Notes under the pieces: generated by a model
Database searches by the model: none
What the model was told of the DNA's origin: nothing
What the model saw: only the letters and a program-made list of their open reading frames with translations
Made by a program: the position numbers and the translations under genes
NCBI GenBank assembly: GCA_021613335.1
Contig: JAJTWR010000260.1
Span: 2,413,001 to 2,477,000, forward strand
Origin: Whitmania pigra
Lineage: Eukaryota; Annelida; Clitellata; Hirudinida; Haemopidae
DNA: 64,000 nt
Direction: 5' to 3'
Shown: positions 1 to 37,387 of the stretch, piece by piece
Numbering within the stretch: position 1 is the stretch's first letter
How the letters are laid out: each line of letters starts with the position of its first letter

Positions 1-260
1 TATAATAAAATACCGATAATGAAAATTATAATTACTGTAAATATTTGCATGTAAAATATAAGCAGATAGGGTAAATTAATTTTAGCGATTTACCTGTAAC
101 GACGATTTCGACAAAAAAAAAACATGTAAACAAATATAATTCTCGAGTAAGTATTCTTACTTTCACAACCGAACATCAACTCATTACTCGTGCAAAGTTG
201 TTTTCATGTTGTTCGATTTTTATAGCGTTTTTAATTTACCCCCATTTCCCCCTACTTTAA
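1..260. repeat. Partial transposon copy at window start
   Basis: 65-225 (TTAATTTTAGCGATTTACCT, GACGATTTCGACAAAAAAA, CATCAACTCATTA, TTGTTCGATTTT) closely matches 20390-20505, the interior of the TIR transposon at 19578-20856. Ends not visible. Confidence 0.6.
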
Positions 261-299
261 ATAGACTTTAAACCAATTAGAACACCATTGCATCGGGTT

Positions 300-1680
300 G
301 TATTTATGAATCTTCTTAAATCATTATTAACAGTTTGCTTTTATTTTATTCAGTTTGCTCGTACAAGTGTAACTAGCATTATGATGTGCATGCCAGGCTG
401 ATGAATGGCAATTAATGATTTCAGGTCCTCGGTCACCGGGCATAAACAAATTTGGCCTTTGATAAGTTACCGCGTTAAACAAATTTTCATTTGAGAATGA
501 CTGAAACAGGTTGATCACTGGCACTGTTGTCAAGATTGGATTTATACCTTTAATTCCATGCTTTGAGAAACAATTCCTCAAAAGATTAAATACAAAGTTC
601 TACAACGAGCTCATGTGCAGTGTCTAAATGTTAAACTGATAAGTGGCTTCTGCGGCTTCTGTTGAAATAAAGTGCAAGCTCCAGTTTTATTGCCAAAGTT
701 TCTGGCTCTGGTGTTGCAGCACATAAACTAGATTCTATCTTTGAGGTGCCAGTCATCAATGAGCTGACAAAAAGCTGTGCCTGACTGTGCCACACCACTC
801 ACTATCTGTTTATGGGAACTCCTGGTAATTTCATGATAACGATGCCCGATCTTATCAAGCAAGCCGTTCAAGGTTCTCTTAGCCGGTTGGCAGGTAGCAT
901 CTTGCATCCATCGTGTTCAACAGTTCACTTGTTGGACCATCGACATTAAATGCTTACTTTATGTTATGGGCTATTTTCGATGTTGCTCGAAAATTAAAAT
1001 AGTTTACTCTAAATAATAGTTTCATGAAACGTTTTGACACGAAACTATTGCAGAACCTCATCTAAAATTTTTCACAAAATTGATCGATGGAGCTACAATG
1101 TGTCAGGTTTATGCGCTTGAGAAGTAGGCGAATTTGTGAGTGAATTGGCGTAAGACGGAAAAATTGTCAATTAAATAATGTTATTTGGATTATGGTGTTA
1201 CTAAAAGAATCTGCATCCTTTTTGAAAAAAGCATTTCCTTTATTATTAACTTCTTCCATATTTTGATTATCTGTCTTGTTTCTCTAAGTCTTTCAGGCAT
1301 AAGGTCTTTTCTTATGTTTCAAAATTAAAATCTGCTGAATTAAAAAAAAATTTGCCAATGATGGCGTTGATCAGCCAGTCTGTTAGATTTTTGTAGACTT
1401 AAATGACTTGGTGATCATTCGCAACTTATCGCGTGTTACATCTAAGCATCATGGAAGTAGCCAGGATTTAAAAATTGATGCTGGTGGAATAGAGGCTAAC
1501 AATTGATCTTACTAAACGAGAGCAAAGGCCCTACTAATTTTGTAATCAAAACTTATAATCTGTATTAAATATTGATGTTAGGGTTCGTCTATAAAAGATG
1601 TCCACAAAAATTCGCCGATTTTTAACATCCGCAACTTCGCAGATAAAATTATGAATAAAAATTGATTTTTATGAATAGGC
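300..1680. other. Non-coding, decayed repeat sequence
   Basis: No supportable gene. The minus strand around 700-930 has weak remnants of a transposon-like ORF broken by stops. At 1580-1605 GGGTTCGTCTATAAAAGATG resembles the terminal repeat of the 19578 transposon, probably a solitary end. Confidence 0.4.
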
Positions 1681-1689
1681 AATTTTATT

Positions 1690-1828
1690 GCTTGCGGCTT
1701 TAATGGGAAAAGTCGTAATATGTCGCGTTCGAAACCCAGCCTGCACTGCCACAAAGGGGCTTGGGAAGTAGAGCTATATAAATGGTTGCAATGGTTGTCT
1801 GACGCAATGCATGTAGCGCTATATAATA
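1690..1828 (+). repeat. tRNA-derived SINE, 5'-truncated
   Basis: Carries the B-box GTTCGAAACCCAGCC, CTTGGGAAG and the tail TCTGACGCAATGCATGT..CGCTATATAA, ending in an (AAT)n run. Confidence 0.75.
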
Positions 1829-1842
1829 ATAATAATAATAAT

Positions 1843-2020
1843 AATAATCATTAATTTATAAAGCGCTATGTGCGTAGCGTCAGAGGCGCCTTGTGTCTTC
1901 GCTGTCCCATGAAGTCCTGAAGAGATGGTCTTCAGGTGGCGTTTGAAGAGCTCCAGGGATGGCTGGGCTCTGACGGTGGAAGGAAGTCTGTTCCAGACAG
2001 CTGGAGAGAAATATAAATAT
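1843..2020 (-). mobile_element. LINE 3' end (C-terminus of reverse transcriptase ORF plus tail)
   Basis: Minus-strand translation FSPAVWNRLPSTVRAQPSLE, then FKRHLKT, is the usual C-terminal stretch of CR1/L2/Jockey-type reverse-transcriptase ORFs. It is followed by GGCGCCTCTGACGCTACGCA and CATAGCGCTTTATAAATTAA, then (ATT)n. That tail is the same as the SINE tail in this window. 5'-truncated, dead. Confidence 0.75.
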
Positions 2021-2029
2021 AAATATATA

Positions 2030-2575
2030 AATGAAGTACAAATACAAAAGTCAGTCAATTGGCCTTGGACTTTTTCAACATCTGTAATCAGAGTTTCAAC
2101 TTTGTTTTCAAACAAGCAGGACCATAACTTTGTTTCTTGCTTATTTTCTTTCAGTTTTCTCACTGAAAGTTTATTCAGCTCCTTTAGATTTTGCTGAAAT
2201 TCTTCAATTTGCTTTCTTTGCTCACTAATTGCTTCCATCAACTTGTCGGTTCTACGAAATCCTCATTCAAGGTCTTCAACTGGTCCTTTGGTTTCTTGGT
2301 ATTTTTGTCTGCAAACTTCTTGATACAAGCCTCGTTTGATTTCAGACAACTTTCGCATGAATGAAATCCGAGAAGTTTGGCCACCGTTTTAATTTGGAAA
2401 TGGCGTCTTTGGCACTTCTCGGTCTCGGTAAAATACCTGCTCTCTAAAAATTTCGAGGATTGTTTCAAACGCATAAACAATCACATTCTCGACTAAAATC
2501 AATGTTGACTCTATTTCATTAACATAAAGTATGTGCCAGTTTCCAGCACGATGGTTCATACTTGCCAACATCACG
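2030..2575 (-). pseudogene. Degenerate coiled-coil ORF
   Basis: Two minus-strand frames together read as a Lys/Glu-rich coiled coil (RKQIEEFQQNLKELNKLSV, KVETLITDVEKVQGQL) preceded by a short Cys/His-containing segment (GFHSCESCLKSNEACIKKF). Frames are shifted and there is no start or splice structure. Possibly a pseudogene of a host or transposon protein; not identified. Confidence 0.35.
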
Positions 2576-2912
2576 ACACGCTTAACTTGTTATCGGTCCT
2601 GTTCCAAAAATTTTTTAAACAAACCTTGTGGAATTGAAGCCTCGCATAATTAAGGATGCTCCCCCAGCTGGCGAGAATTTACTCGACAACTCAGTCAGTT
2701 CAGTGCTAGTCGAAAAGTTGTTCTCTATAACAGGACTTATTTTTAATGGGAAAAAGTCAATAATTGCCATCATTGATACCTTAAAAACTAAAGTATATTT
2801 TTTGTTTGAGAAAATTACGCAACATGTAATTAAATTGTTTCACTGGACTGCAAACAGCCTTGACTTATGTCTTTTTCTAAACTTTATTGATAAATATTTG
2901 ATCATGGGGCAT

Positions 2913-3080
2913 GCAGGTTAGCCGAATGGGTTACGTGCCTGCATATGGCGGTAATGGCAACAGTCGCGTTCGAAACCCAGCCTGCACTGCCGCCAGCGCC
3001 CTTGGGAAGGAGCGCTATATAACTGGTTACAAGAAGCGCCTCTGACGCTATGCATATGGCGCTATATAAATGAAGTTACA
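2913..3080 (+). repeat. tRNA-derived SINE, full-length copy
   Basis: Head GCAGGTTAGCCGAATGGG (A-box-like), then GCGTTCGAAACCCAG (B box), CCCTTGGGAAGGAGCGCTAT, and the tail CGCCTCTGACGCTATGCATA ending GCTATATAAATGAAGT. Confidence 0.85.
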
Positions 3081-3432
3081 ATTAAAATTGTGGGATTTGT
3101 TTTAGATTATTTATTTATATTTTTTTATTTTATTTTCTTTTTTCTATTCTTCATTTTATATTAAAATGTTATTTTTTCTTATAGTTTTGTCCCATTATTA
3201 TTAATTTCACAAATAGTTTATTAATTTTATTACAATTTTTAGTGCTGTTATCGAAGTTAGTCAATATAATTATTTAACAAAATCAATATAATTATTATTT
3301 TCGGTTCTATCACTATTATCATTGATCGCCTTTATTATAACAATTTTTGCCTTTGACCGATTTTGATAATACAAATTCAAAATAGAATAAATATTTATTT
3401 GCCACATTTGGCAAAAGTCGACAGGTCAACTT

Positions 3433-3680
3433 ATGCCTTTCCAAGATTGGATTGGATTGCCATGCCGAGAGAAAACAAAGGCTTTGACAAGGACGTCTGA
3501 GGCCGCAGAAGCGGCAGTATTCTGGATCTATCAAAAAGTAGCCAGAGAAAGTCTTAAGAGACCACTTTGGGAAAGCCGGAGAATGCCGTCGGTCTCCGGC
3601 GTAAATGATCCACCGAACGACGAGGCCAAATCAATAGCTGAGAAACTCGGTATTGTCGGAAGAAATGGGTCGTTGGATAA
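3433..3680 (+). repeat. GC-rich dispersed repeat, family A
   Basis: GCCGAGAGAAAACAAAGGCT, GTCTGAGGCCGCAGAAGCGGC, GTCGGTCTCCGGCGTAAATG and TGATCCACCGAACGACGAGG match 52808-53035 at roughly 80%, and in reverse 45985-46145. Class unknown. Confidence 0.75.
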
Positions 3681-3774
3681 AAACAAACTCTACAATGAAC
3701 AAAGCAAAAAAAAAAAAAACTCAAATTTTTAAGTCAAACAATCTTCGTCATGAAACAGACTAATGTTATTATTT

Positions 3775-4720
3775 ATCATTCCGTAGTTCGGAATCGACCG
3801 GGGTTACATTTTTAGCCGAGGACGGGGTACAAAATACATGTTTAGATATAAATTGTTCTAACGTATTAACGGTGCAATTTTATGCATTTCTTCAACTTTT
3901 AAAAACTATTTTCAACGCTAGCATGCATTCAGTGATTCAGTTATTTGGCTGTAATTCCATCATTTCAAAACCGACTTGCACACATAAGACTTGTGTTTAC
4001 TTCATTAACTATCTTTGGTTATCATCCTTAATCAAAGTCTCAAGAGAAATTCAGATGTTTTGGGTTGCTTGACTTTAGGATAGACAGAAAAGGTCACCTC
4101 TTAAAGTTTTACCAGGGTTTGCCACCCTTTGGAAAAGCTGAAATTCATTAGGCGCCTCTGACGCTATGCACATGGCGCTTTATAAATTAATTATTATTAT
4201 TATTATTTAAATGACATTTCTGTATCTAAGAAGGCAGAGGGAGAACAAGAGAACAAGTATAAGAAGCGTGTAGGTGTTTCGGTTGACTCTTGAAAGATAA
4301 GTCCTAACGGTGCCCCAAGTGTCGGATAATTTTGTTTATTATAACGAGTTTTTATGAGTTATCATGATTTGTCCTAATAATCAAGTTATGCCGAGAATTA
4401 ATAAAATACTACTACGATATATCAAGAATCATTAAGCAGGCGTCGATAGACTAGTGATTAACACTTTGGCCTTGGTGCGACTCCATTAGAAGCCAGCCTC
4501 TCTCTCAAGAGCAAGCTCTAATAACTGACGATTTTATTCCATCAAATGAAAGGTTTTATGATAACTTAGATTCAGATAAGCGTTCGCATCTTAAAAAAAC
4601 GTGTCAAAATGTCTTTTACATGATTTGCTACATTCCCCGGCTAAACCCCTGCTAAAATTCGCCGGGTCTCCGGTCGATTCGTATTCCGAACAAATAAATT
4701 CTCACATAAAATTTTCTGTT
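3775..4720 (+). repeat. Dispersed ~950-bp repeat, family B
   Basis: Similar over nearly the whole length to 49745-50705. Shared blocks include TTATTTGGCTGTAATTC, TTAACTATCTTTGGTTATCA, AAGTCTCAAGAGAAATTCAG, GGGTTTGCCACCCTT and TTTACATGATTT..ACATTCCCCGG. A LINE tail fragment (4149-4190) with an (ATT)n run is inserted in this copy. A partial inverted piece follows at about 4860-5010. Confidence 0.7.
4149..4208 (+). repeat. SINE/LINE 3' tail fragment
   Basis: GGCGCCTCTGACGCTATGCA, then CATGGCGCTTTATAAATTAA and (ATT)n; closer to the LINE tail at 1849-1890 than to the SINE tails. Confidence 0.7.
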
Positions 4721-5194
4721 TCAACCCTACCAATACTGCGAGGAAAAAATCATTTGAGACACCCACATGTTTCTTCTTTTTTTACTATCTCTGCCTTCTC
4801 AGATCCAGGAACATCGTTTCAGCCTTTTCCTTCTCTCCTAAAGTCGTGGAGGGGCAACAGGATTCAAGGGAGACTTTCTTCTAAAATGAGACCCAAAAGT
4901 CTGAAATCCTCTAGGGCTATGACTGAGGTTGATAACCAAAGAGAATATTAAACACAAGTTTTATATGTGTAAATGAGACTTGCAATGATTGAAAATTTCT
5001 TTCGCCAAAACAGAGTATTGTGTTCGGCCAGAAAAGCCTTAAACACAAGCTCAGCATGAGTTACTTTATCTTGAATTAAGAACTGCTTAAAAGTTCTACA
5101 AAAGTGGCCAATACCCAAAGCTCGGGCCTTCGCGTTTTTCACGTGTCTCTGGTCTCTGATCTAATTTTGTTAGTGTTATTCAATAAACATGAAC

Positions 5195-5350
5195 ATTTCA
5201 CTCCGAAGCGATTGTTGAATCTGTCTGTATCCAATCCTTTAGTTCTATGCCTGCCAACAAATCATCATTAAATGCCTGCTTGTGCCACATCTTAGCTTTT
5301 TTGCGAGGTGGATCAACACTTCCAGCAGCTGGAATAACTGCGTCACCGTC
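5195..5350 (-). pseudogene. Possible hAT transposase N-terminal fragment
   Basis: Minus strand is open for 45 codons reading PPRKKAKMWHKQAF, then LAGIELKDWI, resembling the short motif before the zinc finger in some hAT transposases. Too short to be sure. Confidence 0.25.
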
Positions 5351-5354
5351 CGTT

Positions 5355-6570
5355 GTTCAAAAATCAAAGTTCAACGTAGTATGCACATGTAAAGATGGCG
5401 AAAAAGAAGGAAGTCAGTAGAATTAAAGGTTCTATATTGAAGAGATAAACCAAAGAACCTTATGAAATATTATTTTGACCATAAAAATTATTTTTCCAAA
5501 AATACCCAGATTTTCAAACAACAAACCTAGACACCCAGATTGGGTCTAAAACTTAGAAAAAAAAGCCAAGACTTGTCTTAAAAACTAAACACTGGCAGCC
5601 CTGTATGCCAATGCTTTCTCTCAAGGAGGTCAATTCAGCTTTTCCCAACAACGTTGGGGCAATGTCCCCTCAAATGACGTTTCTGTTTTCATCAGTATCT
5701 CGTGCGACAAACTGTGATGTAAATTAACCTATCTTATGTTAATTTGCTCTTTCATTTTTATTCGCAGATATTTTCAATTTGAAGCCTGTCTTTACATTAG
5801 TAAGCTTGGTAAATGAATGTTGTTGCACTTTTACTAGCATGATATAACCTAATTCTTAATAAACTAACATTCTTGGAATATTTCAACGTATGACTGATCC
5901 ATGCTTAAAAGGAGGAGGATTGACGTTCACGAACACATAATTGCACTTATTCAAATTCATTGCATTAATACTTATACTTATAATTTTCATGATTTCATCA
6001 TCAGTTCAACATTTTCAATTACTTCACGACGATTAGGATGATCTTCGAAATTCAAGGTGATCTAAGTAATGATAGATTGAAATTAAATGCGCCAAATGAA
6101 GTACACTCATCAGCAGTTCCAATGATACGAATCTTTTCATTTCAATAAATGATGCATCATTTTGCTGAAATCACCAAAAAACTTCAAAGACGAGAAACTG
6201 AAAGTTTTTAAAAAAGAATAAATGAAAACTAAATGCTAAATTTAACAGAATTCCTTCAAAGAAAATGATGTAGTGAAAGCTTAAAGGTGATGTCCAAATT
6301 GATTTGCAAAACTTCCACAGAAATAATAGCAATGATTTCGTTAATTTTCAATTAAAACTGTTTATTGAAATTCTCACCCAGTTAAAATTAAATTTAATAA
6401 TTATGAAATATTTTTAAACAATTGAATCAAATGGAGGTTCTTAAAAGTAAAAATGTCGGATTGACTTTAATTGTTTATAAAATAATTTGCGTTGTGTTGA
6501 AAATCAATGAAATAATTTATTTACCCAAAATGAGCAGATTTTAATGCATTTATGCAGATGTGAGCTCGGT
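5355..6570. other. AT-rich non-coding upstream of neurexin
   Basis: No gene, repeat match or neurexin exon (LNS1-4) seen by eye. If exon 6571 is a true first exon, this holds its promoter. Confidence 0.4.
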
Positions 6571-22779
<16,209 letters not shown>

Positions 22780-22979
22780 GTCACTTTTGAAAAGTCTTTA
22801 ATTAAAACTGTATCAAAATCCTGCAAAATGTGCTTAACAAAATGGTAATAGACTACAAAACAGTTTTATAACCGATTGTAACAAGTGAAACCTCAGGCAA
22901 ACACAAAATGGTCCAAAATGAAGTTCGTCAAAACAATTGTTGCGATTTGTTGAAAATACGAGATCTCGTCTAATCAGCA

Positions 22980-22985
22980 AATAAA
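22980..22985 (+). terminator. Neurexin polyadenylation signal
   Basis: AATAAA about 200 bp after the neurexin stop codon and 75 bp short of the convergent MYRF stop. Confidence 0.5.
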
Positions 22986-23058
22986 GGCACTTGTCAGTAG
23001 AAACAAAACTTCAAATAGTGACTTTCTGTCCAAAAATTCAACAAATTCCGAGTGCTGA

Positions 23059-32481
<9,423 letters not shown>

Positions 32482-33768
32482 CTGGTAAAGGTTTTATACC
32501 CACGAACGCTTCCTATTATCCACAAGCGATGCTTAATTATCGAGTGCCAGGCCGTACCCCCCAAACTAAAAAAATCCTGAGAGAAGGATTGTTAGATTTG
32601 ACTCGTTAATAAGACACGAAGGAGCGCGGCACAACATTTTCTTCGTAATTCGTTCACAGCTTCGAGATCCTGGCACGTCGTGGTAGCAGGAAAATTCAAG
32701 TAAATTATTGCAACAAAAAATGTCAGATTATGACAATATCCAGGAAGTCTCGCAACTAATTGGACACAAATTAATGCAACTCGGAAGAATAATCTTGAAT
32801 CAAAAGTTTTAATAGAGCTGTTAGCGCATAAAAGTTCACTTCTACAGAATGAGGTTTCTTACAAAACTTCACGTTTGCACGCCTTGCTCGACACGTACTT
32901 CGTATGAGAGCTCCGCCTCTGAACCTTTATTGGTGGAAGTTTTTCATATTTTAATAACAAGTAGTTCGTTAGGGCAAGTTAGCAGGTCATTTAACTTATC
33001 TTAAGAGTTTACAATTTCAGGAAATCTAAGTGAAAAAAAACCCTTGTATTTTCTTATAGTAATCTAATCTTCACAGTAAGAGTTAAATTTAGAAGAGAGT
33101 TCTACTAATTGATATTAATTGTTAGAAAAGATCAGCATGATAAAATCAGGTTCTGCATGGAACTCGATTTATTCCAAACTTGCTTATTAGAGCACTTGGC
33201 GTTGTCCGAGGTAACACAACTGTTCAAAAGTTCTGCAACTAAATTTTTTATAATACTTTTCTATTTCCCCAAAGAACTAAATATACAAATACAAGGAATG
33301 AAGTACAAAAGAAGCGAGAGTGAATGAAAGAGCATCAACATTAGAAAACGAAGCGAGAGATACAACAGCATGCACAAAACGTTGAGTTCACTGATCAACA
33401 ACACACTTTTATAAGACACAGTAAATAATAGTACAAAGATGCGTCAACATGCTTGTATGACGTCAACACATTCCGTCGTCCGCAGACGATATTGCATGGA
33501 TTCGTGATTTTCAGAAGTTTCCGAGCATCTTCAAACTTTGTCGGTGAAAATTTCTGTTGTTCGCTTTTTTTACTTTAACATTCGCCTCGTGAAGTCACCT
33601 GAACGTTTGAATGTCTGCTTTGCGGACACGTGAGAATTCCATCATTCACAAAGATGACAAAGATTAGTTGTGCCTATTTCTGAAAACAAAATCATCTTAA
33701 TTCCTTAAATTAATGGAATATTGCGCTTGTTAACGTTTGGTTCGTGACTAGAACCCCGCAGAGTTTCT

Positions 33769-34400
33769 GATGAGTGGCCTAATAAGGGGGGGTAGGCATT
33801 TTGAGGGAATATGAGGGAGTACGTAAAAATTGGAAAATAGGAAAAATAGTGGACAGTATGCAATAGACGAATAAAAAAAAAACTCTGCTCTGAAATGGAC
33901 ATCGAATCCGTAAAAAAGAAACGAATTACGAATATGTGGTGAAGGATTGACTGACGCAGCACTGGGATTTCATGCTGAGTTGAAACGGGAAATGCTGTGT
34001 TTCATCGACTGGTTGACTGAGGAAATATCTGGAACATTTCAGCGAGTTCATGACCTTGCAAACAAATAAGCCTTTTTTTCTTTGTCAAACCTGTTTGATG
34101 ATAATTGATATTGTCAGCCTGGCCTACTTGATGAAGACAGAGAAAGAAGAGTTCTTTGCCGAAATGAAGAAATTGAAGTATTTTGTGGAAGCAGGAAACG
34201 ATAACGTCTATGGACCCCTTCAACTTTTGAGCTTCATACAGAGATACCATTTTGCAATTGCGGAAAAGTGGGAAGAATTTGTAAATTTTTAAATGATTTT
34301 ATTGTAAAAATATTTGAAAGCTTTACCAAAACTTGAAGGAGCTTCAACGAATTATTAACGGCCAAGAGTCAAAAAACAGTTGGTACGCCAATGAGCTGAG
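33769..34400 (+). mobile_element. hAT remnant, same family as 15698-16426
   Basis: Left part (GTAGGCATTTTGAGGGAATATGAGGGAGTACGTAAAAATT) matches the 15715-15755 region. The right part (TTGAAGGAGCTTCAACGAAT, ACAGTTGGTACGCCAATG) matches the right end of that element. 34050-34292 is open and probably transposase-derived. No intact target duplication seen. Confidence 0.6.
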
Positions 34401-34433
34401 GGAGAGTTTCGCAAACACCAAAGAAGTCACGCT

Positions 34434-34868
34434 ATGAGTGTCTCCGATGAGCCAGTTACGAGCACGGTTGCCTCGTTGGAGTCGGTTGGAAAGAGAACCG
34501 AAGAAATAATTGAAGGAGGGACTTTGGGAGAGACCAGAGTGGAGCTTCTTTGTCTTGAGGAATCGATGAAGGAACTGGACAGGGAGGACAGTGGCGAGCG
34601 ATTTGAGTTGGGGGTGGCCGAATTCAATTCAGCCGAGGACGTCATGGAGGTCAAGATTGCGGATGTCATTATTGCGAAAATTGAAGATGTTGGCAATGAC
34701 GTTCTCGACGGTCGTGAATCCGAGGTTGAAGAAATTGAGTCAATATCTAAGGAATTTACTTGTGCAATTCTCAGACACAGCAAACCTTATAACCTTCAAA
34801 AGTCATCAAAGACTAAATCAGAGTTGCAGGACTTCAGCAGAAGAAGAAATTGTGCGGGTTATGAATAG
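34434..34868 (+). CDS. Acidic ORF of unknown origin, 144 aa
   Basis: Starts at ATG 34434, immediately after the hAT remnant end. Highly acidic and helix-prone (LCLEESMKELDREDSGERF, VDDVI-like Val/Ile/Asp-Glu heptads such as VMEVKIADVIIAKIEDVGND), then a basic end (KSSKTKSELQDFSRRR). No splice sites judged convincing and no family recognised. It may be a first coding exon of an unseen gene, a transposon-captured fragment or chance. The reverse strand is Ser/Thr-rich because of codon complement. Confidence 0.3.
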   Translation: MSVSDEPVTSTVASLESVGKRTEEIIEGGTLGETRVELLCLEESMKELDREDSGERFELGVAEFNSAEDVMEVKIADVIIAKIEDVGNDVLDGRESEVEEIESISKEFTCAILRHSKPYNLQKSSKTKSELQDFSRRRNCAGYE

Positions 34869-35869
34869 CATATTTGATCGACAATAAGAGATGTCAATAC
34901 TTTTTACGACTAAAAGACCTGAGCACAAATTTCGGATTGCTACTGGACTTTAAAATTCTTCTATCTGATGTGCAATATCAGATGGATTTTATCACAATTA
35001 CACAGATTTTGGAAATTACTAAGACACTAACATCAAGGGGCACTAACATTTTACAGAAATTGACAATTGCAAAATACTGCTCAGTAAACGGAATGAAGTT
35101 CTGTCAGAAACTCCATTAGATTTTGGTTTTATTGCGTTTTATGAAAATGACTCATTTCAAAATCTACTAATTTTACTGTAAATTTTATCAACAACACTAG
35201 CAGTTTCAATTGCAAGCGGTCGTTCAGGAAATTAAAACTTATTTTGTCTTATTTTCTGGCTTCGATAAGACAGGATCATCTAGTGGTGCACAGACCCGCG
35301 ACCAGCCGTCATGTGGACCGCAAAGGCTGACAAGAAAAGTATAAAAATAGGTCTTTTAGTCAATTTTCGTAAGATTCTTGAATGAACACGGTGGAAGCAC
35401 TGAGGCTTACATCTCTAAATTCAAAAATATTTTCTCACTGGACTAACAAACAGCTGAGTTACTGACCAGTTCCGTGGCAGCTATGCCCCAGCAATAATCT
35501 TGCGTCGTGATTTTGTAGCTTTCCATATACCTCGACTCAGTAGACATCCACAGTCTCCGCCATTTTTGATATTTGATTATTTTCCATCGTTATGCAAACT
35601 GATATATCAGAGTTTGTTGCAGGCATGCGGCCTCAGCCAGCACGTTGTGTTTCTCTTCAACTTAAAATTGACAAGATTAACTATAAACATCAGCCAATCT
35701 AGTTCACAACTTGTCCTTATTCTCCAATACATGTATCTTATTGCTTGCGTTGTCTTGATGTTGATGAGGTATAAAATTTGGAATCTATTTTACACGGTCT
35801 CATTCGCTCGGCCCAGGAAGTTCTCCTAATTCTGTTTGTAGCCCTCTGCCAAAATAAATTGTGTACCAC

Positions 35870-36140
35870 TGGTCTAAATTACTTGTTACTCCACCTTGGT
35901 GCTCCGACAGGGATCTTAAGAGGAGCTCCCCCTTCTTCAAACGTTTCGGACTTTTGGATCTCCTTACGTTTTCGGGGGGGAGGGCCGCATCCGGTGATCA
36001 GCAGGATGTCCCTGTCGGTTTTGTCTTTCTGGACCCAATTCTTACCGCCGGCTATGAGAGGCACTCATTGGCCTTGAACGCCGGTCACTGCTGTCTGGAC
36101 TGGAGTGATCTTGCTATTCTTAGAGTTGCAAGAGACATTT
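35870..36140 (-). repeat. GC-rich repeat, reverse copy of 53365-53560
   Basis: The reverse complement contains GACAGGGACATCCTGCTGAT, CACCGGATGCGGCCCTCC, AACGTTTGAAG and GATCCCTGTCGGAGC, all found in 53365-53560. A short further piece lies at 58862-58885. Confidence 0.75.
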
Positions 36141-36489
36141 GAAAAAAAGAGATTTTGCTTATGTCAAAGACCAGCGACAGCGAAATCAAGAAAAATCAAT
36201 CTTTTGCAGAATGTGTAAATCAGAATCCTGCAGTAACTGAATGAGTCATGCAATATAATTTCTATAAATTTGCTTCTTTAAATTTAATATTTCATTATAG
36301 TTTAATTTTTTATTTATTCGACGTAATGGAAAAATTTGATTAAATGGGGGGCTTTAAGAGAGGGGTTGGGTTTGAGGGGAAAAGGTTACTGGTTTTAACT
36401 CCTCCAAAATAATTAAGTAAAAGTAATTAATTAGACTTTATATAAACTATTGTTTGTATGTAAAGTAAAAAATAACAAACTTAGACAAA

Positions 36490-36785
36490 TAAAATTTGAC
36501 CTCTCCCAAGCGACTCAAAAAGACTGAATTTCTCTTTAGACTTTGATTATGATCGATAACCAAAGATAGTTAATGAAGTAATAGTAAGCACATGTTTTAT
36601 GTGTGCAAATTAGTCTTGAAATGATGGAATTAGAGCCAAATAACTGCATTCCTCAATGAATTTGCATGCTAGCATTGCATTAGTTTTAAAAAGTTGAAGA
36701 AAAAAAGAAAATTACACTGTTAATAAGTTAGAAAGTTTCATATCTAAACACGTATTTTGTACCCCGGCCCCGGTCGTTTCCAAGC
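36490..36785 (-). repeat. Family B repeat, partial reverse copy
   Basis: Reverse complement has GGAAACGACCGGGGCCGGGG, TTAACTATCTTTGGTTATCG and AGAGAAATTCAGTCTTTTTG, matching 3785-4060 and 49755-50070. Confidence 0.65.
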
Positions 36786-36974
36786 TGTGGGTGCGCATGC
36801 TAACCAGCCTGTGCTATAGGAGCTAGGAGTGGGAGCTTATCTTTTTTCCATCTAGTTCCTATAGCTGTGCATTAGGTAGTGTTTTTTAGTTATTTTGTGT
36901 TTTGACAAATAAAGTAGTTGCGTTTACTGTTATGTTTTCCTTGCTTTACTGTGGGTCATTACAGGATAGTTTGT

Positions 36975-37098
36975 AAATATTTAACCGATTTGATCGAAAA
37001 ATATTTGAGAGCTTTTTGCAAACTTGAAGGTTAACGGTTTATTAATGGCCAAGAGGGGGCAGAAAATCCCGGGCGGCAAGAACAGTTGGTATGCCACT
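36975..37098 (+). repeat. hAT right-end fragment
   Basis: ATATTTGAGAGCTTTTTGCA, GGCCAAGAGGGGGCAG and CCGGGCGGCAAGAACAGTTG GTATGCCACTG parallel the right end of the element at 15698-16426. Confidence 0.65.
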
Positions 37099-37387
37099 GG
37101 TTATATACAAATAAATTCGCACTAAACTACTTTCTGAAAATGCTTGTCTATGTTTATTAGTGATAAATTGATAATAATTAATTAATTAATTAATTTAGTA
37201 ATCAATAATAATAAATTTTTTTTAATTATTGAAATATTTAAATATCTTTTTATTATTTTTCCAGGCATTTTCTAGAATTTTTAAAAGTTATATTTGTGGG
37301 TTAACTTTTAATATTATATTATACTGTTTACCTTCGCGCTCTGATTAAGGTTTTCATTTTAGTTCTATTATATGAGTTACCCCGCGA

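Noticed and set aside
2913..2985. tRNA gene
   Set aside because: A- and B-box-like sequences are present, but the unit recurs with a LINE-type tail and does not form a full cloverleaf; it is a SINE head.
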